64,000 nucleotides of DNA from Megalonaias nervosa (Eukaryota > Mollusca > Bivalvia > Unionida > Unionidae). The stretch covers positions 1-64,000 of the forward strand of contig JAECUM010003186.1 of the NCBI GenBank assembly GCA_016617855.1. The letters are read 5' to 3'. Shown piece by piece: positions 9,721 to 19,881 of the stretch. The position numbers and the translations under genes are program-made. The notes under the pieces are model-generated. The model made no database searches, had not been told where the DNA came from, and was given only the letters and a program-made list of their open reading frames with translations. How positions within the stretch are numbered: position 1 is the first letter of the stretch; each line of letters starts with the position of its first letter.

Positions 9721-10662
9721 CTAAGCTTTAAGTTCTTCTGGTTGAGGTGTAGGGGAAGGGGTCAACAAGGACGCTGTAATCTTACTAGGGATGGGAGCTG
9801 GTGACGGTGTTTGAAAGACTTCTCTTACCTCTTCTTCCTTATGCATTCGTGGGGCTGCATCTGTCTTGACCGCTGGGGGTGGTGGTGGCGGTGATGGACT
9901 TTTGATCAGGGTATTAAATCTTTCAGAGTTGGCAGAGCTGTTTCGTCTGAAGCTTTCTGGTGAAAGTGTTGCAGTCGTTGCAACAGTTGACCTTACTGTT
10001 GCGATTATTCCGTTTCGGACAAATGGCTGCGATCCATCAATGATTGCAGTTCGTGTTGTAACTGGGACACCTCGGTCAAATGAGGATTGGGAGGTAAATG
10101 CGGTGTCGGTTGTTCTTGCCAACGATGGTATTCCATCCATCGTTTGTTTGGTACTAAAGCCAGTTTTCGTCCTTCCATCTGGATTTCAATGATCAGGTCT
10201 GAGATCTTTTGATTCCAGAGGTCCCTTTTATCTTCTTGACCCTTTTGTCTTGGAGCTGTGGCGGGTAAAACACTTCCCAACATACCCAACATAGGTCTCG
10301 CTATTGCTTTGGTAATAAGTCCTAAAAGTGGTGAAAATTCTCCGCGTTGCACCAACATGTTTTTGTTTTGACAAATGGGTATTTTCTTTTGGACCATTTG
10401 GCAAAAAACGTGTCAATGTTTGGCTAAAGATTCTTTCTGATGTTTAGACAAAGGTATCGTTCCTTTCAAGACAATCAGAGAACATTCGCTGAAGGTATCG
10501 ATGACGTCTTTGAAGGCTGTTTAAAGGAGTTTTTTCCGTATGGGTGGAGAAGCATTGGACAGGACGGACAACACGTCCCAATGTTTGACTAAACGAGGAG
10601 GCAGTCATTTCCTTTTCTTTCTTTTGTGGGGTAGAAGAAGGATCTCCTTTGGGAGGAGACAT
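9721..10662 (-). pseudogene. Conserved Polinton virion-type protein with Gly/Leu hydrophobic stretch, broken
   Basis: Likely starts at the ATG at 10660-10662 (SPPKGDPSS). After a frame change the body (10530-10260) reads LIVLKGTIPLSKHQKESL, then QRGEFSPLLGLITKAIARP. This is the layout of a small protein common in animal Polintons: Leu/Lys-rich helix, Gln/Lys motif, then a hydrophobic FLPLL-type stretch. The C-terminal part (10140-9721) is Pro/Ser-rich with two polyproline runs. At least two frameshifts separate the pieces. A membrane-active or capsid-interior role is possible but inferred. Confidence 0.55.
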
Positions 10663-10737
10663 CTTTGTTTGTTTGTTGTTTGGTTCCGAGACACACACCA
10701 AACATACACTAGCGTCGATGACTTGGCACACGGCCTT

Positions 10738-10977
10738 TTATCCTTTTTTGACTATTGCTTGGTCAAAAAGGTGACGATTTGTTTTCCAGAATCGCCAAAG
10801 AATCCTCCTCTTTGGTGGCTTCTCCTTTTTTTTTAGAAGTCTGCGTCTTTTCTGGGGGTGATGTCGATGCTTATGTAAATGTTTTTTCGGATGGCGAGAC
10901 TGTCCATTTCTTTTTCCTTTTCCTTTCTAGACAGGAGAACGACGATTGTAGTAGTGTACACTTCTTTGAGGGGACAT
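10738..10977 (-). pseudogene. Small highly basic protein, tandem copy B (MSPQ family)
   Basis: An 80-codon frame from the ATG at 10975-10977, beginning SPQRSVHYYNRRSP, then an in-frame TAG (10927-10929), then a Lys/Arg/His-rich body (SRHPKKHLHKHRHHPQKRR). Composition fits a DNA-condensing core protein like those of adenoviruses; this is inference. The gene is one unit of a 299-bp tandem duplication with copy A. A TATA-like GATAAAAGG (11022-11030) lies about 45 bp upstream, and its own stop overlaps the TATA-like box of the next gene. Confidence 0.6.
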
Positions 10978-11030
10978 CTTTGAGGCACAAAATACACTGA
11001 CATCCATGGCTCGACATGCGTCCTTTTATC

Positions 11031-11276
11031 TTATTTTCTTTGGAGCTTGTCATCTAAATGTTTTCCTAAATCATTTACTAACTTATCCATTAAAAAGAAA
11101 AATCCTCCACTTTGGTGGCTTCTCTTTTTCTTTGGACGAGTTTGACTTTTCAGGGACAGATGTCGTTGTTGGGCTAAGCGTTTTTTCGGATGACGTGACT
11201 GTCCTTTTCTTTATCCTTTTCCTTTTTGGATAGACGAACGACGATGGTGACGGTGTGCACGTTTTTGGGGGGACAT
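11031..11276 (-). pseudogene. Small highly basic protein, tandem copy A (MSPQ family)
   Basis: An 82-codon frame from the ATG at 11274-11276, beginning SPQKRAHRHHRRSS, an in-frame TAA (11211-11213), then a basic body with GQSRHPKKRL. Start and body align with copy B exactly 299 bp away. The start is in frame with the gene upstream (11277-11863), so it could be read as that protein's C-terminus or as a separate product. A core or nucleoprotein role is inferred from charge only. Confidence 0.55.
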
Positions 11277-11863
11277 CTTTGGGCGTTCAGGAGCACAAAA
11301 ACTCTGATCCCCATCCTTTACCTCAGCTCGACGGCTGGTGGTATCATTTTCATGGCAGGCATCACGCGTCGTGGAGGGGTTCGCAACGGACACAATCGAG
11401 ATAGTTCTTACATATGGGATAAATATAAAATCCAGTAAACTCTTTAACATGCCTGATCTCTCTTGGACTTTGATTGTGGGGATAGGTACTTCGTGATCAG
11501 CGGCCACTGCCGCTAAAGAGGAAGAGGATGGAAGAGAAGTTCTTGGAGACGCGGGTTTCCAATTTGTAATGAAATTAATGAAGACACGTGTCAAATCTGC
11601 TTTGGTAGGCATCACCAGCAACAAAGACGTGGAAGAAGCTGAGGCTACTGTAGACACAGTCACCGTTGCGGCAGGTCGTTGTTTGCGAATGTAAGGTTGC
11701 GTCCTGGCTGCAGTGCCTTTCTTGCGAGTAGAAGCTGTTTTCTGTGGGCTGTTCTTTTTCCTTTTCTGAGGCTTTGAATTGGTCTTGACACTACTGCTCT
11801 TGTTCTTTTTCTTCTGGGTACGTCGGGGAGTGGCTTTTTTCTTTTAGAGGACTTTGGGGGCAT
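11277..11863 (-). pseudogene. Basic protein with Lys/Arg/Ser-rich N-terminus, frameshifted
   Basis: The ATG at 11861-11863 opens with PPKSSKRKK. After a one-base frame change near 11845 a very basic Lys/Arg/Ser/Thr region continues, then an Ala/Ser/Thr-rich and partly hydrophobic region (SLLDFIFIPYV) down to 11277. The basic start resembles virion core proteins of adenovirus-like elements; the rest is unrecognised. It leads in frame into copy A of the MSPQ family. Confidence 0.5.
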
Positions 11864-11902
11864 TGGGATCCCATTATAAGAGGGAGCGAATGATGACAAC
11901 TC

Positions 11903-12202
11903 CTAGAGAACCGCTACCTCCAGGTAGAAAAATGATTTGCTTTTGGTTTGAGTGTCGATGCAAGGATCGACCAGTTGCGTCAAGGCTACTTTGTTTCTCT
12001 CAAAAGAGGGTTTGGTTTGATGTGGAATGTGAATGATGCCATGCAGTAACTGACATGCTGTCACCGTAAACCATCGTAAGACTTCTTTGAGACTGCCTTC
12101 TAAGACACGAGCACGCATTTGTGGATTTTTTTTTTTCTCACTACTGATGCCATACAAGGGACGAATCAATTTGACGGGAAAATGAGACTGAAGGGACGTC
12201 AT
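11903..12202 (-). CDS. Hypothetical 99-residue protein downstream of ATPase
   Basis: The ATG at 12200-12202 lies about 40 bp below a TATA box (12241-12251), which is why I prefer it to the longer open frame reaching 12316. The protein has an N-terminal basic/aliphatic half (QSHFPVKLIRPLYGI) and a helical middle (LKEVLRWFTVTACQLLHGI). No domain is recognised. The frame is intact. Confidence 0.55.
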   Translation of the reverse strand: MTSLQSHFPVKLIRPLYGISSEKKKNPQMRARVLEGSLKEVLRWFTVTACQLLHGIIHIPHQTKPSFERNKVALTQLVDPCIDTQTKSKSFFYLEVAVL

Positions 12203-12240
12203 GTTGAGGCTGTGTGAGACCGATCCACAGTGACCGAGGT

Positions 12241-12251
12241 TTTTATAGACT
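12241..12251 (-). promoter_or_regulatory. TATA box for the 99-residue gene
   Basis: Minus-strand GTCTATAAAAA, about 40 bp upstream of the ATG at 12202. The 40-55-bp TATA-to-ATG distance is the same as for other genes of this element, implying very short leaders. Confidence 0.6.
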
Positions 12252-12267
12252 TTTTTAGTTGTTGTTT

Positions 12268-13109
12268 TTAAGTCGACGACGGGATCGTAGACACGACAGG
12301 CCCTCCGTCTTGGCACCAGTGTTGAAACAGATGGGTACGAAATCGCAAATATTCAGGGGTAGTGGGTTTTAAATCCACGAGTAAATAGGCGTGTGGAGTT
12401 TGAGTGGCATCGTCGTACGCATTTGTCAGCCAAGGCGTTCCTAACAGTTTGGCTAACACTTGCACTTGCGATTTATCTCTAGGGCTTTTAAACAAGACCA
12501 CGCAATGAGCATTGAGACTAATGGTGCGATGGGCGTTAGTTTGTTGAAACATATTTTGGGTGATGTAAATGACACTGGCATTACGATGATGCCCTTTGCG
12601 CGTAAGCCAGAGTTTAATTTCTTCCTCGTCTTCTCCTAACATGTCGTCGAAGATGACCAGATGTGTTCGACTGGAGTCAGACACGATCCCGTCGTCTTCG
12701 CCAGGAATGCCTTCCACCAAGACGATGGAATTGCCTTGACTTTCTCGCAGAAGGCTGTACGCCGATTGCCACTCTTTGCAACACCACACAATCCGTTGAG
12801 GTGGACGATCGATCAAATGATGTCTATGTTTGATCAAACGTTTCACAAATTCGGTTTTGCCTGAACCGCTAGGTCCGGCAATGAGCATGTTAAAGGGATG
12901 GCGAAATACAAAGACTCCTAACTGGTACGATATAAGTGTTCGTCGATAACTTTGAAAGTGGAGGAAGAGGGAGCAGAGACAGTAGAGGTAGCTATCGTAG
13001 TGTGAGGAATGTCGCATTTGACACGAAGACAGAAAAGACAAGGGTTGTTATACTTTTTTTTCAGGACACTTTTATTGCCATCTTTAAAAGTGAACAACAC
13101 GAAAGACAA
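12268..13109 (-). pseudogene. DNA-packaging ATPase (FtsK/HerA, A32-like)
   Basis: The main frame (13041-12268) starts its core with GVFVFRHPFNMLIAG, Walker A GPSGSGKT (near 12865), IDRPPQRIVWCCKEW, and Walker B LVIFDDMLGEDEEE (near 12650). The sensor region IYITQNMFQQ and the arginine-type SPRDKSQ follow, all as expected for Polinton packaging ATPases. An N-terminal extension (13109 to about 12918) with CLFCLRVKCDIPH sits in another frame, so one indel near 12920 breaks the gene. The core domain itself is uninterrupted. The product would pump DNA into capsids. Confidence 0.9.
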
Positions 13110-13116
13110 AAATAAA

Positions 13117-13881
13117 TTAAAGCAAAATATTTAAGTACATGAATAAAAGACACATTAAAATGATCATAGTGTAATATAAATAAGTCTCTGTACAACATTT
13201 TTGGTGATCAAGGTGTGGTGTCATAGGGACATTGTGTAATGTTCTTAGAGTCTCTACACTGAGCACAGTGGCACATGAGTCCTCTCGTAATGGTCTTTCA
13301 GGGATGTCAATGACTATCCTGTCCTGTCCTGAAGGGAGTGGTTCTTCTTCTTCCTCTGGCACTGTCACTAACACAGGTTATAAAGTTACCATTTTCATTG
13401 AAAGTTGGAAGTCAGGATTACACATTTTGGGCATAGTGCGGCACTTCTTTTGTTCAAACCTCGAAGCCCAAACGTTTCCAGTCACGTGCATCTTTCCAGT
13501 GAGGGTGTAAGTCACAAGCTACACACACATCATCGTACACATCTTCAGTGCCTAAAAATTGACGAATCTTTCTTTCCTGTAGAGGTCGAGAAGTATCGAG
13601 ATGAAAGCGCTAAGCTTTTAACAGAATGAGTCTCTCGTTTACATCTAAAGGGACCACTTTCATGTTTTGGTTGGCATGTACTGTTCGTAAAGAGTCCACA
13701 AGGAATCGACTGGTAAACGAAATCCCAGAAAGCAAGTCACCAAGACACACGCCACACGTCGACCCCAATTCAATGGACACAGTTCTCGTAAAATGTGATA
13801 GTAATCCTCCACCGTCTGAATATTGTCATTGACTTCCTTCCACGAAATCTGTTGTATCACGAATGACAAAGGTCGTGGCAT
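13117..13881 (-). pseudogene. Tail-anchored protein with NWGR motif, broken
   Basis: About 255 codons in pieces. Residues 1-73 (13881-13660) carry a helical segment with YYHILRELCPLNWGRRVA; NWGR followed by V-A is the core of the Bcl-2 BH1 motif. A middle part in shifted frames has CVACDLHPHWKDARDW. The last 85 residues (13374-13117) are acidic/Pro-rich and end in a C-terminal hydrophobic helix (YYTMIILMCLLFMYLNILL), a tail anchor. The layout resembles a membrane-anchored apoptosis regulator, but the spacing of a possible BH2 is too long and no BH3 is visible, so the assignment is only a hypothesis. It sits beside a BIR-like gene. Frame breaks occur near 13650, 13610 and 13440-13370. Confidence 0.45.
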
Positions 13882-14001
13882 GGTAGTCCGTTTTTATACC
13901 TCTTTTTGTCGGAGGCAGTAACTGTAATTTCTGCACAGAGATGATCGTACTCCAGTGACGAATCTAAATTGTTTAGTCACTAACATGCACATCACACAAC
14001 G

Positions 14002-14858
14002 TTAAGAAGTCTCCTCTTGAACAAAGATTACATTGTGTAAATGATTTTGGTAATCCTCTAAGTCTTCTTCTGGAATTTGTTGCAGTACGTCTGCCTTGTG
14101 GTAAAAAGAATCAGTAACAAACCAATCCTTCTGGCATAGGGGTAGTTGAACAATGTCTGACCATTGGAACGCTTTCATTAGAATCAGTCCTCTTATAGCA
14201 TTTAGGTACCAGTGGTTCCAACATCGGTGACGTAACGGATGCAGTTGTTCTTTCCAACTGACTTGCATTTTGACCATCTCTCGGTAAACGCGTTCTCTCA
14301 ACTCCATAGGGAAACCACGAATGTTCTCATGTAAAGTATCCATGACGATGTCAGTCAAACACTTCTCCTAGAGCGAAAGTGACGGATGTAGTGAGTAATT
14401 TCTGGCCACTGCCATTTCAGGAAACGGTCAGGAATGTCATTAAAATAATCTAATGTAAATGGTCTAAAGCCCAAGTAAACAAATCCGGCTCTGGCTAATC
14501 ATTCGGGGGTAGGTCCTCCCAGAGATTTGAAACATTTTCCTCGGAAAGTCGCAGTATTCAGGCAAACGCACAGGGAACGAATATTCGTCTTTCACAGGTT
14601 CATTGCGATGAGGGTACGGTGAAATCCGCAGGAGTTTGCTCAGTTTTGGATGACATCCGTAGGGTGGTAGCCGCATGGTTTCATAATGACATCCACCATG
14701 AAAACTAGTATAGTGAAAAGGTGTACGATAACGAGTGGCATCGCTTTCGGATCCATCTGTTTTGACACGCACAGCATCTCTTTCCATGGTAGGTATAGTC
14801 ATAGCAAAGTTTCCATGATTTCATACTGAAATCGCTGAGGTCACATCGTACGGCATCA
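14002..14858 (-). pseudogene. Gene with degenerate BIR-like motif, broken
   Basis: Pieces: 14802-14464, then a shifted frame to about 14360, then 14358-14002. Around 14545-14400 the frames give CDFPRKM, then (after a TGA) LARAGFVYLGFRPFTLDYF and FLKWQWPEITHYIRHF. The LA.AGF.Y.G core and the W...H...F end match baculoviral IAP repeats, but the zinc-binding Cys pair is absent and no RING is seen. The remaining C-terminal 118 codons are helical and unrecognised. It would be an apoptosis-related factor if the BIR reading is right. A TATA-like ATATAAAA near 15002-15010 lies upstream, past the polymerase end. Confidence 0.45.
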
Positions 14859-14975
14859 TGGCAACGCAAGATACAGCACCGTAGTCGAGTTTCTCATTGG
14901 ACTTGAGTCGTACGCTTGATACTTGCTGTGTGAAAGGATTCACCTTTCTCGCTTGGTGTTGGTAGTTACAATGAA

Positions 14976-17900
14976 CTATCGGTCTTGGAAGTTGTCGCTT
15001 TTTATATGCTGACCAATATTGACGTGACAGGACGGTGAAGTGAAGTGATTTGGAAACCGCACTCGCTTCTGGTATACGATTTGATATACTATTTCCAAGG
15101 GTCGACTGACGATTTGGTGTGTGGGTAAACGTACAATCTTGTGAGGCTGGTAGGTGGTTACTTTAAAGTTTCCATCCTGTCCAGACTGCAAGGCTTCTTT
15201 CAATACACCAAAGTTCACCACTTGACAGGTGCGATAATTGAGAGTCAATCCTTTCACTTTACACTCAGTGTGCACTTCTTCTTGTGGCTCTCGGTATTCG
15301 TAGCCGTAATTTTTGGGACCGCCACTAGCAAAACTTAGAATCTTGTTGTTGGACGGACGAGTCCAGGCTCCTAAACGGTCTCCTTCGATGTCAGGGTGAC
15401 AGTGACCCAGGCGATCGATGTAAATGCAACTGTCCGTGTCAAAATACAGGACAGGATCTCCTAAATGGTGTAACGCTATGTAGAGTTTTAAGCGAGCATG
15501 GGCTGTCACGTAGGCCACAATGATAACATTTCCAAATTCGTCGGCTTGTACAAAGTTCAGTTCTTCTTCGTATTTAATTTAAGATCAAGTCCTCATGAAC
15601 GACGTCCACGTGTTTCATGTATTTGGTTTTGTCGTGAATCATCTGGAAGTAGCGGGAAGGTTCTGTCAAATACTCCGTCTTGGGTAAACACGGTCGTTGT
15701 GCCATTTTGTCCCACAAGCAATATAACATCACTTTGGCAAACGATCGCCTTTCTTCGTTTTTCTCGATGTGGTCTAAGGTGATCCCTTCCTGCTCCCAGT
15801 AATTGTCTTTGAATTTATTTTGGTCTTCGGGAGTGTGGTAGTAGGAAGGATAGCCGCTGGCTTCTTGTTTCAGTTTCAAAAAGGCATTCACGTAGTCTGC
15901 AAAAATGCTTGCCTTTCTGAGTCTCGTCGCCCTTGTGGTATTTTTTTGTCTTGGGAAAGTGGTAAATTTCGTACACTTCTAACAGTTGATATCCCAGGTC
16001 CAGAGCTTTGAACAGTTCTACGCTGACCCACGTTCCCGTTAAGGCACGTTCTTTCTGAGCGTGCTGACAAGTTCGGTCTTGGTTGCACGTTTCGGTACAA
16101 GTGCGGCACAAGGGAAACATCAGTTTTCCTTGGCAATGGAGAGGGAAAACGGGATGGCACAAGTACGTGGGAGGCAAGACTTTGCACTTGATCAATCCTT
16201 CGTATTCTCGAACTTGTCCAGGTCGATGTGTTCCGTCAGCAATTGCGGGTACCCTGCGGAAAGTGACAATATTTGCACACGTAAGGATACAGTGAACACA
16301 CGTCCAAGTATTTGATTTCTTGTAATTTCTCCTTGTCGCCTTGGTACAGCAAACGAGTGGCATTCGTCCGTCCTCCGTGCAATCTGTCCCGTGGGTTCAG
16401 AGGGTCCACAAGCTTCTAACTTTCCACAGTGCGTTTAAACTCGGGATCGGTTTTCAATCGATGATCGTGCTCGTGTTCCCACATTTCCATCACTTGGTAT
16501 CCATGCTGTTCTAACTTCAGGCGCCGCTTACAAGTGGCCTGGTACAAATCTTCCATGGTCCGTTGTAAAACTTGATTTTTAGTGCCACGTTGAAGGTAAC
16601 AGATCGGACATCCGTGAAATAAGCACCCGTTAAACTCGCACACGATCTTAGGGTTTTCTAAGTCCCAACCATACTACGAATACGTTCCGACAGTCTTTCC
16701 ACCTCTTCCGTTGCGGGCATGCTGGATTAATTTGTCTTCCTTGTCACACAAGTAATGTAGCCAGCGTAGGGCTTTGACCGAGTATTGACGTTTGACAAAA
16801 TTGGTCGTTTGATTGATTATGACAGCTAGAGTGTTTTCGGGCATGAATCGTTGACAGTACACTAAGGAACACGCTTTGGCAATGGTACAGGCTTCTTTCA
16901 AAGGATCGATCCCTCTGTGCTCCATGAACAGTTCTCGAAATTTTCCACAGCAACGCCGTATAATGTCCACGTCGGAACGACAATATTTTAACATTTCTTC
17001 CTGAAAGTCGAAAGGGTCCGAGGCGTGAGTGTGGTACCAAGCATAGATAGCTTCTCGTTGTTCAGTACGCATGTTGTCGGGGTCGTAGTAGTGAGCCTCA
17101 GGCAAATGGGGTAGAACGGCGTGTTGATTGACTTCGGTATTGAAAAGTGCGGAAAAATAGCCTTTGGCCATTTCTCTCATTCCAAACGTTTTAGGCATTC
17201 GACTCAATGGCATGGCTAAGTAACTCATCGAATCGTTAACCTGCACTTGTCTTACTTGCATGGAAATGATTTTGGCTCCGTTCAAAGTCACTTTAGGACG
17301 TTCGGTGCCTTGTTCAATATAGTATCTGAAAAGAAATTGCCCATCGTAACCCGAGAAATTGTAAACCATCACCGTAGCATTGCGATGAGAATCTCCGTAA
17401 TGTTCGATGTCCTCTTGTCTCCACGTCTCGTCGATAGGGTTTAAGATCCATTGGGCGAAATCAGCTAGCGTGTTCGGTCCCCGAAAGATTTTTTCACGTC
17501 CTCCAGGAATCTTGCTGCAGTGAGGGCAAGAACTAAAGAAAGGCTCTTGGATGCACTTCTCGCACGCTCGATGAGCCACGCAGAAATTATGAATGTTAAT
17601 ACCGGTCTCTTGCATGCATTCGAACTCGAAAGAAATGAAATTGCCTTTCTTCTGGTCATCTTCTTCCTCTTCATGTTTGGAATGTTATTTTTGAATGTAG
17701 CATTCGTGTTCCAAGTCTACGATTTGGCTACAAATACGTGAGCATTGACAATATTTGTTCGTATGCCATGTCCACAAGTAAGGCACTCTCAGGAGTTGAG
17801 AAGCACTTTTCCGCTGTGAACCTTGCGTCTTCAAATGTTGTTGGTAACAGGTTGGAGAGACAAAAGTTCGCTCACATGCAGAGCAATGTACTCGTTCTTG

Positions 17901-18980
17901 TTCTTCGTCAAGACAAGGTTTAGGGCCAAACATCCCTCACATTTCGATCTACAATGCTTGTGTTGCTCTCGATTGTTATAGCCATAGTCACATTTCTCAC
18001 AATAATAACCGTATCCCAGGAATGCAGTAATACTGGTAATGGTATCGAAATGTTCATCATGATGATAGACGTGAATGTATTTTCCGTCTTTGAAATTTTT
18101 GCCTCGAAATAACAGAGGTCCATGCACTTCTTGAGGGTGCAGTTTCAAGGTGTAGCGTGCAGCTAAGACGTCTTGTAAGTTTTGCATTTAAGGAATGCCA
18201 CAGGGTGTGTCTTTTGCTAGCCCCGTTTGCTGTAACATGAGTTCTGCTTCTCTTTGTTATTTGGTTCGGCTAGATTTTTGAATCTTTTCCCACTCTCTTT
18301 ACCAGTCTGCCGACTTGTTCTTGTCGGCATATGTTCGTCCTACCACGATAGCACGGGGTAAACACATCTTGTCTTGAGGATTGTTAATTCGGACGAGGCT
18401 CGTTTTGGTGCTGCGAAGGTCGTCTAACATTAACACCCTTTTGCGTCCGGTCCCTTGGGGAAGAGACACGTGGATCATGAACAGTGTCGCTTTTCCATCG
18501 GTGATGTGAAACTTGTCGTTGGATTGTTGCACGTGTTGAATCTTGTCGATGACTTTGGAAGGTGTCAATTCTTATGGCCTGCTAAACTCGATCCAAATGG
18601 GGGACTTCAAGCTGTCGTGATGAATGGAAAGTCTCACGCGATCGTCTTCTTTGGCTTCACATTGCTGTTTCAGTGTGGTTAACAAAGAATCCCACACATC
18701 GGTGATGAACCCTTCTACTTTATCCAACGGTACGTCGGACTTGAAATCTTTAAACTTTTTTCACCGTGTACGTGTAGGCTGTGGTTCTAAATTTTCTAGA
18801 GGAGCGTTTGTCCGTCTCTCGAATGTGAAAGTACTTTTCAGGGTTTACTGGTGGTGGCAGTGGACTTTGTTTGGGTGTAGACTCTTTTGGTCTGGATTCT
18901 GGTTCACTCATGTCATCTTCAAAATCGCTGGCATGAATTTGATCCAAGACTTCAGCTACTGTGCAAGGCGATAAGTCACG
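14976..18980 (-). pseudogene. Protein-primed family B DNA polymerase (pPolB), broken
   Basis: About 1,300 codons. The N-terminal region (18570-17830) has CLPRAIVVG and HFDTITSITAFLG, then a Cys/His cluster starting YYCEKCDYGY. The exonuclease part has YNFSGYDGQF (near 17355) and YCRSDVDIIRR (near 16980). Then come CEFNGCLFHGCPICY (near 16620) and polymerase motif A DVCSLYPYV (near 16300). LMFPLCRTC and ERALTGTWVS follow, then motif C YFDTDSCIY (near 15435). This order is that of Polinton polymerases. Stops include TAA at three sites between 18300 and 18187; frame changes occur near 18745, 16660, 16400, 16250, 15900 and 15580. The far N-terminus and start are not resolved. The enzyme would replicate the element. 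Confidence 0.92.
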
Positions 18981-19105
18981 ATTCTGCCTCTTACTTTCTT
19001 CTCCTTTCTGTACGAAATGATGCGATCGTTTGATCTTGACTGCAAAAAGTCAAATGACTACATTTGAAACGCCATGGACACCTTTATGTCCATGTCAGAC
19101 CAGTG

Positions 19106-19115
19106 TATATATAAA
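19106..19115 (+). promoter_or_regulatory. TATA box of plus-strand zinc-knuckle gene
   Basis: TATATATAAA, 54 bp upstream of the ATG at 19169. It lies in the gap between the divergent polymerase gene and the zinc-knuckle gene, so the two may share a control region (18980-19168). Confidence 0.7.
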
Positions 19116-19168
19116 GGGCTAGTGCCTTCTCTCCCAGTATTCATTTCACTCTCAAGCCTACCAGAACG

Positions 19169-19536
19169 ATGGAACAACCCACACAGATCGAACTTCTGAT
19201 CAGAGCTATGCGAGGTGTCATACTAAAGTTTTCGTCAGACAAGCCGACGGACTACTCCCCCTCCTTTTGAGATAAAAGTCAAGATACTTGCTATATCTGT
19301 CAGAAGAAAGGGCATTGGGCTACAGAATGTCCAGACGGTCAAAAAGCAAGACAGGTGCCAAAAGAGACAAAAGTCAAGATACCTGTTATCATTGTCAAGA
19401 GAAAGGACATCAGTCTTCAGACTGCCCTAAGAAACAAAAGGAGCAGGAGGAAGAAGAAGAGGCACCCTCAGCAAAGGAAGAACCCCGACACGTTCAGAAA
19501 GAGAAGAAAAGAAGACGAGAAAAAAGTGAGGAATAA
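19169..19536 (+). pseudogene. Double CCHC zinc-knuckle protein, broken
   Basis: The ATG at 19169 reads EQPTQIELLIRAMRG and stops at a TGA near 19268. The same frame continues with a CCHC knuckle, CYICQKKGHWATEC (about 19290-19331). A second knuckle, CYHCQEKGHQSSDC (about 19384-19425), lies in a shifted frame followed by a Glu- then Lys/Arg-rich tail. The two knuckles arise from a roughly 96-bp internal duplication (AAAGTCAAGATAC repeats). CX2CX4HX4C knuckles bind single-stranded nucleic acid; a nucleoprotein role is inferred. The gene lacks a stem-loop 3' end. Confidence 0.6.
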
Positions 19537-19832
19537 GAGGAGAAAAACCTGTGAAAGTGAAGAAATTCAAAAAAAATATAAAAAAAAAAAAAAAAAACCA
19601 GAGAGTGAACGAAAAAAGACACAGAAGAAATCTACGAACTTTTTAAAGTGTTGTCTTGTGTTGTGAATTGGATTGTAAAATTTGTACCGGAATAGACCAG
19701 AGAGAAAAACGTAAGTGTCTCCTAGTTTTGATTTTTAGAATGATAAGGACCTACACTCACGCACTCAGACACGTAGATCATACGGTAAAAAAATGGATTT
19801 TAGTTTTTATTGATTTTGGCAAAATGAATATC

Positions 19833-19868
19833 TCTTTTCGAAAGAAGTGAGTGGTCCTGAAAAGGACC
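19833..19868 (-). terminator. Histone-mRNA-type 3' stem-loop (SL4) with purine box
   Basis: Minus-strand GGTCCTTTTCAGGACC (19853-19868): a perfect 6-bp stem with a TTTC loop, followed by ACTCAC. GAAAAGA (19833-19839) starts exactly 13 nt after the stem. The stem sequence differs from SL1/SL2/SL3/SL5 but its pairing is complete, i.e. compensatory changes preserve structure. Confidence 0.85.
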
Positions 19869-19881
19869 GTTGGGTGATTGT

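Larger units (their letters stand above)
10630..11300. repeat. Diverged tandem duplication, about 299-bp unit
   Basis: Sequences such as CCTC(C/T)(T/A)CTTTGGTGGCTTCTC, TTTTTTCGGATG(G/A)CG and GGGGACATCTTTG recur at a spacing of 299 bp (10977 versus 11276), with a third partial copy of the start region at 10662. Gene starts, TATA-like boxes and leaders were duplicated together, generating a small gene family. Confidence 0.8.

Noticed and set aside
12661..12864. Plus-strand open frame opposite the ATPase
   Set aside because: Antisense shadow of the conserved Walker A/B region; no independent support.
18187..18300. Possible reassigned genetic code (several in-frame TAA codons in the polymerase)
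   Set aside because: Frameshifts occur in the same gene, TAG/TGA replace Trp elsewhere, and some genes of the element are intact with normal stops. Neutral decay explains it better.
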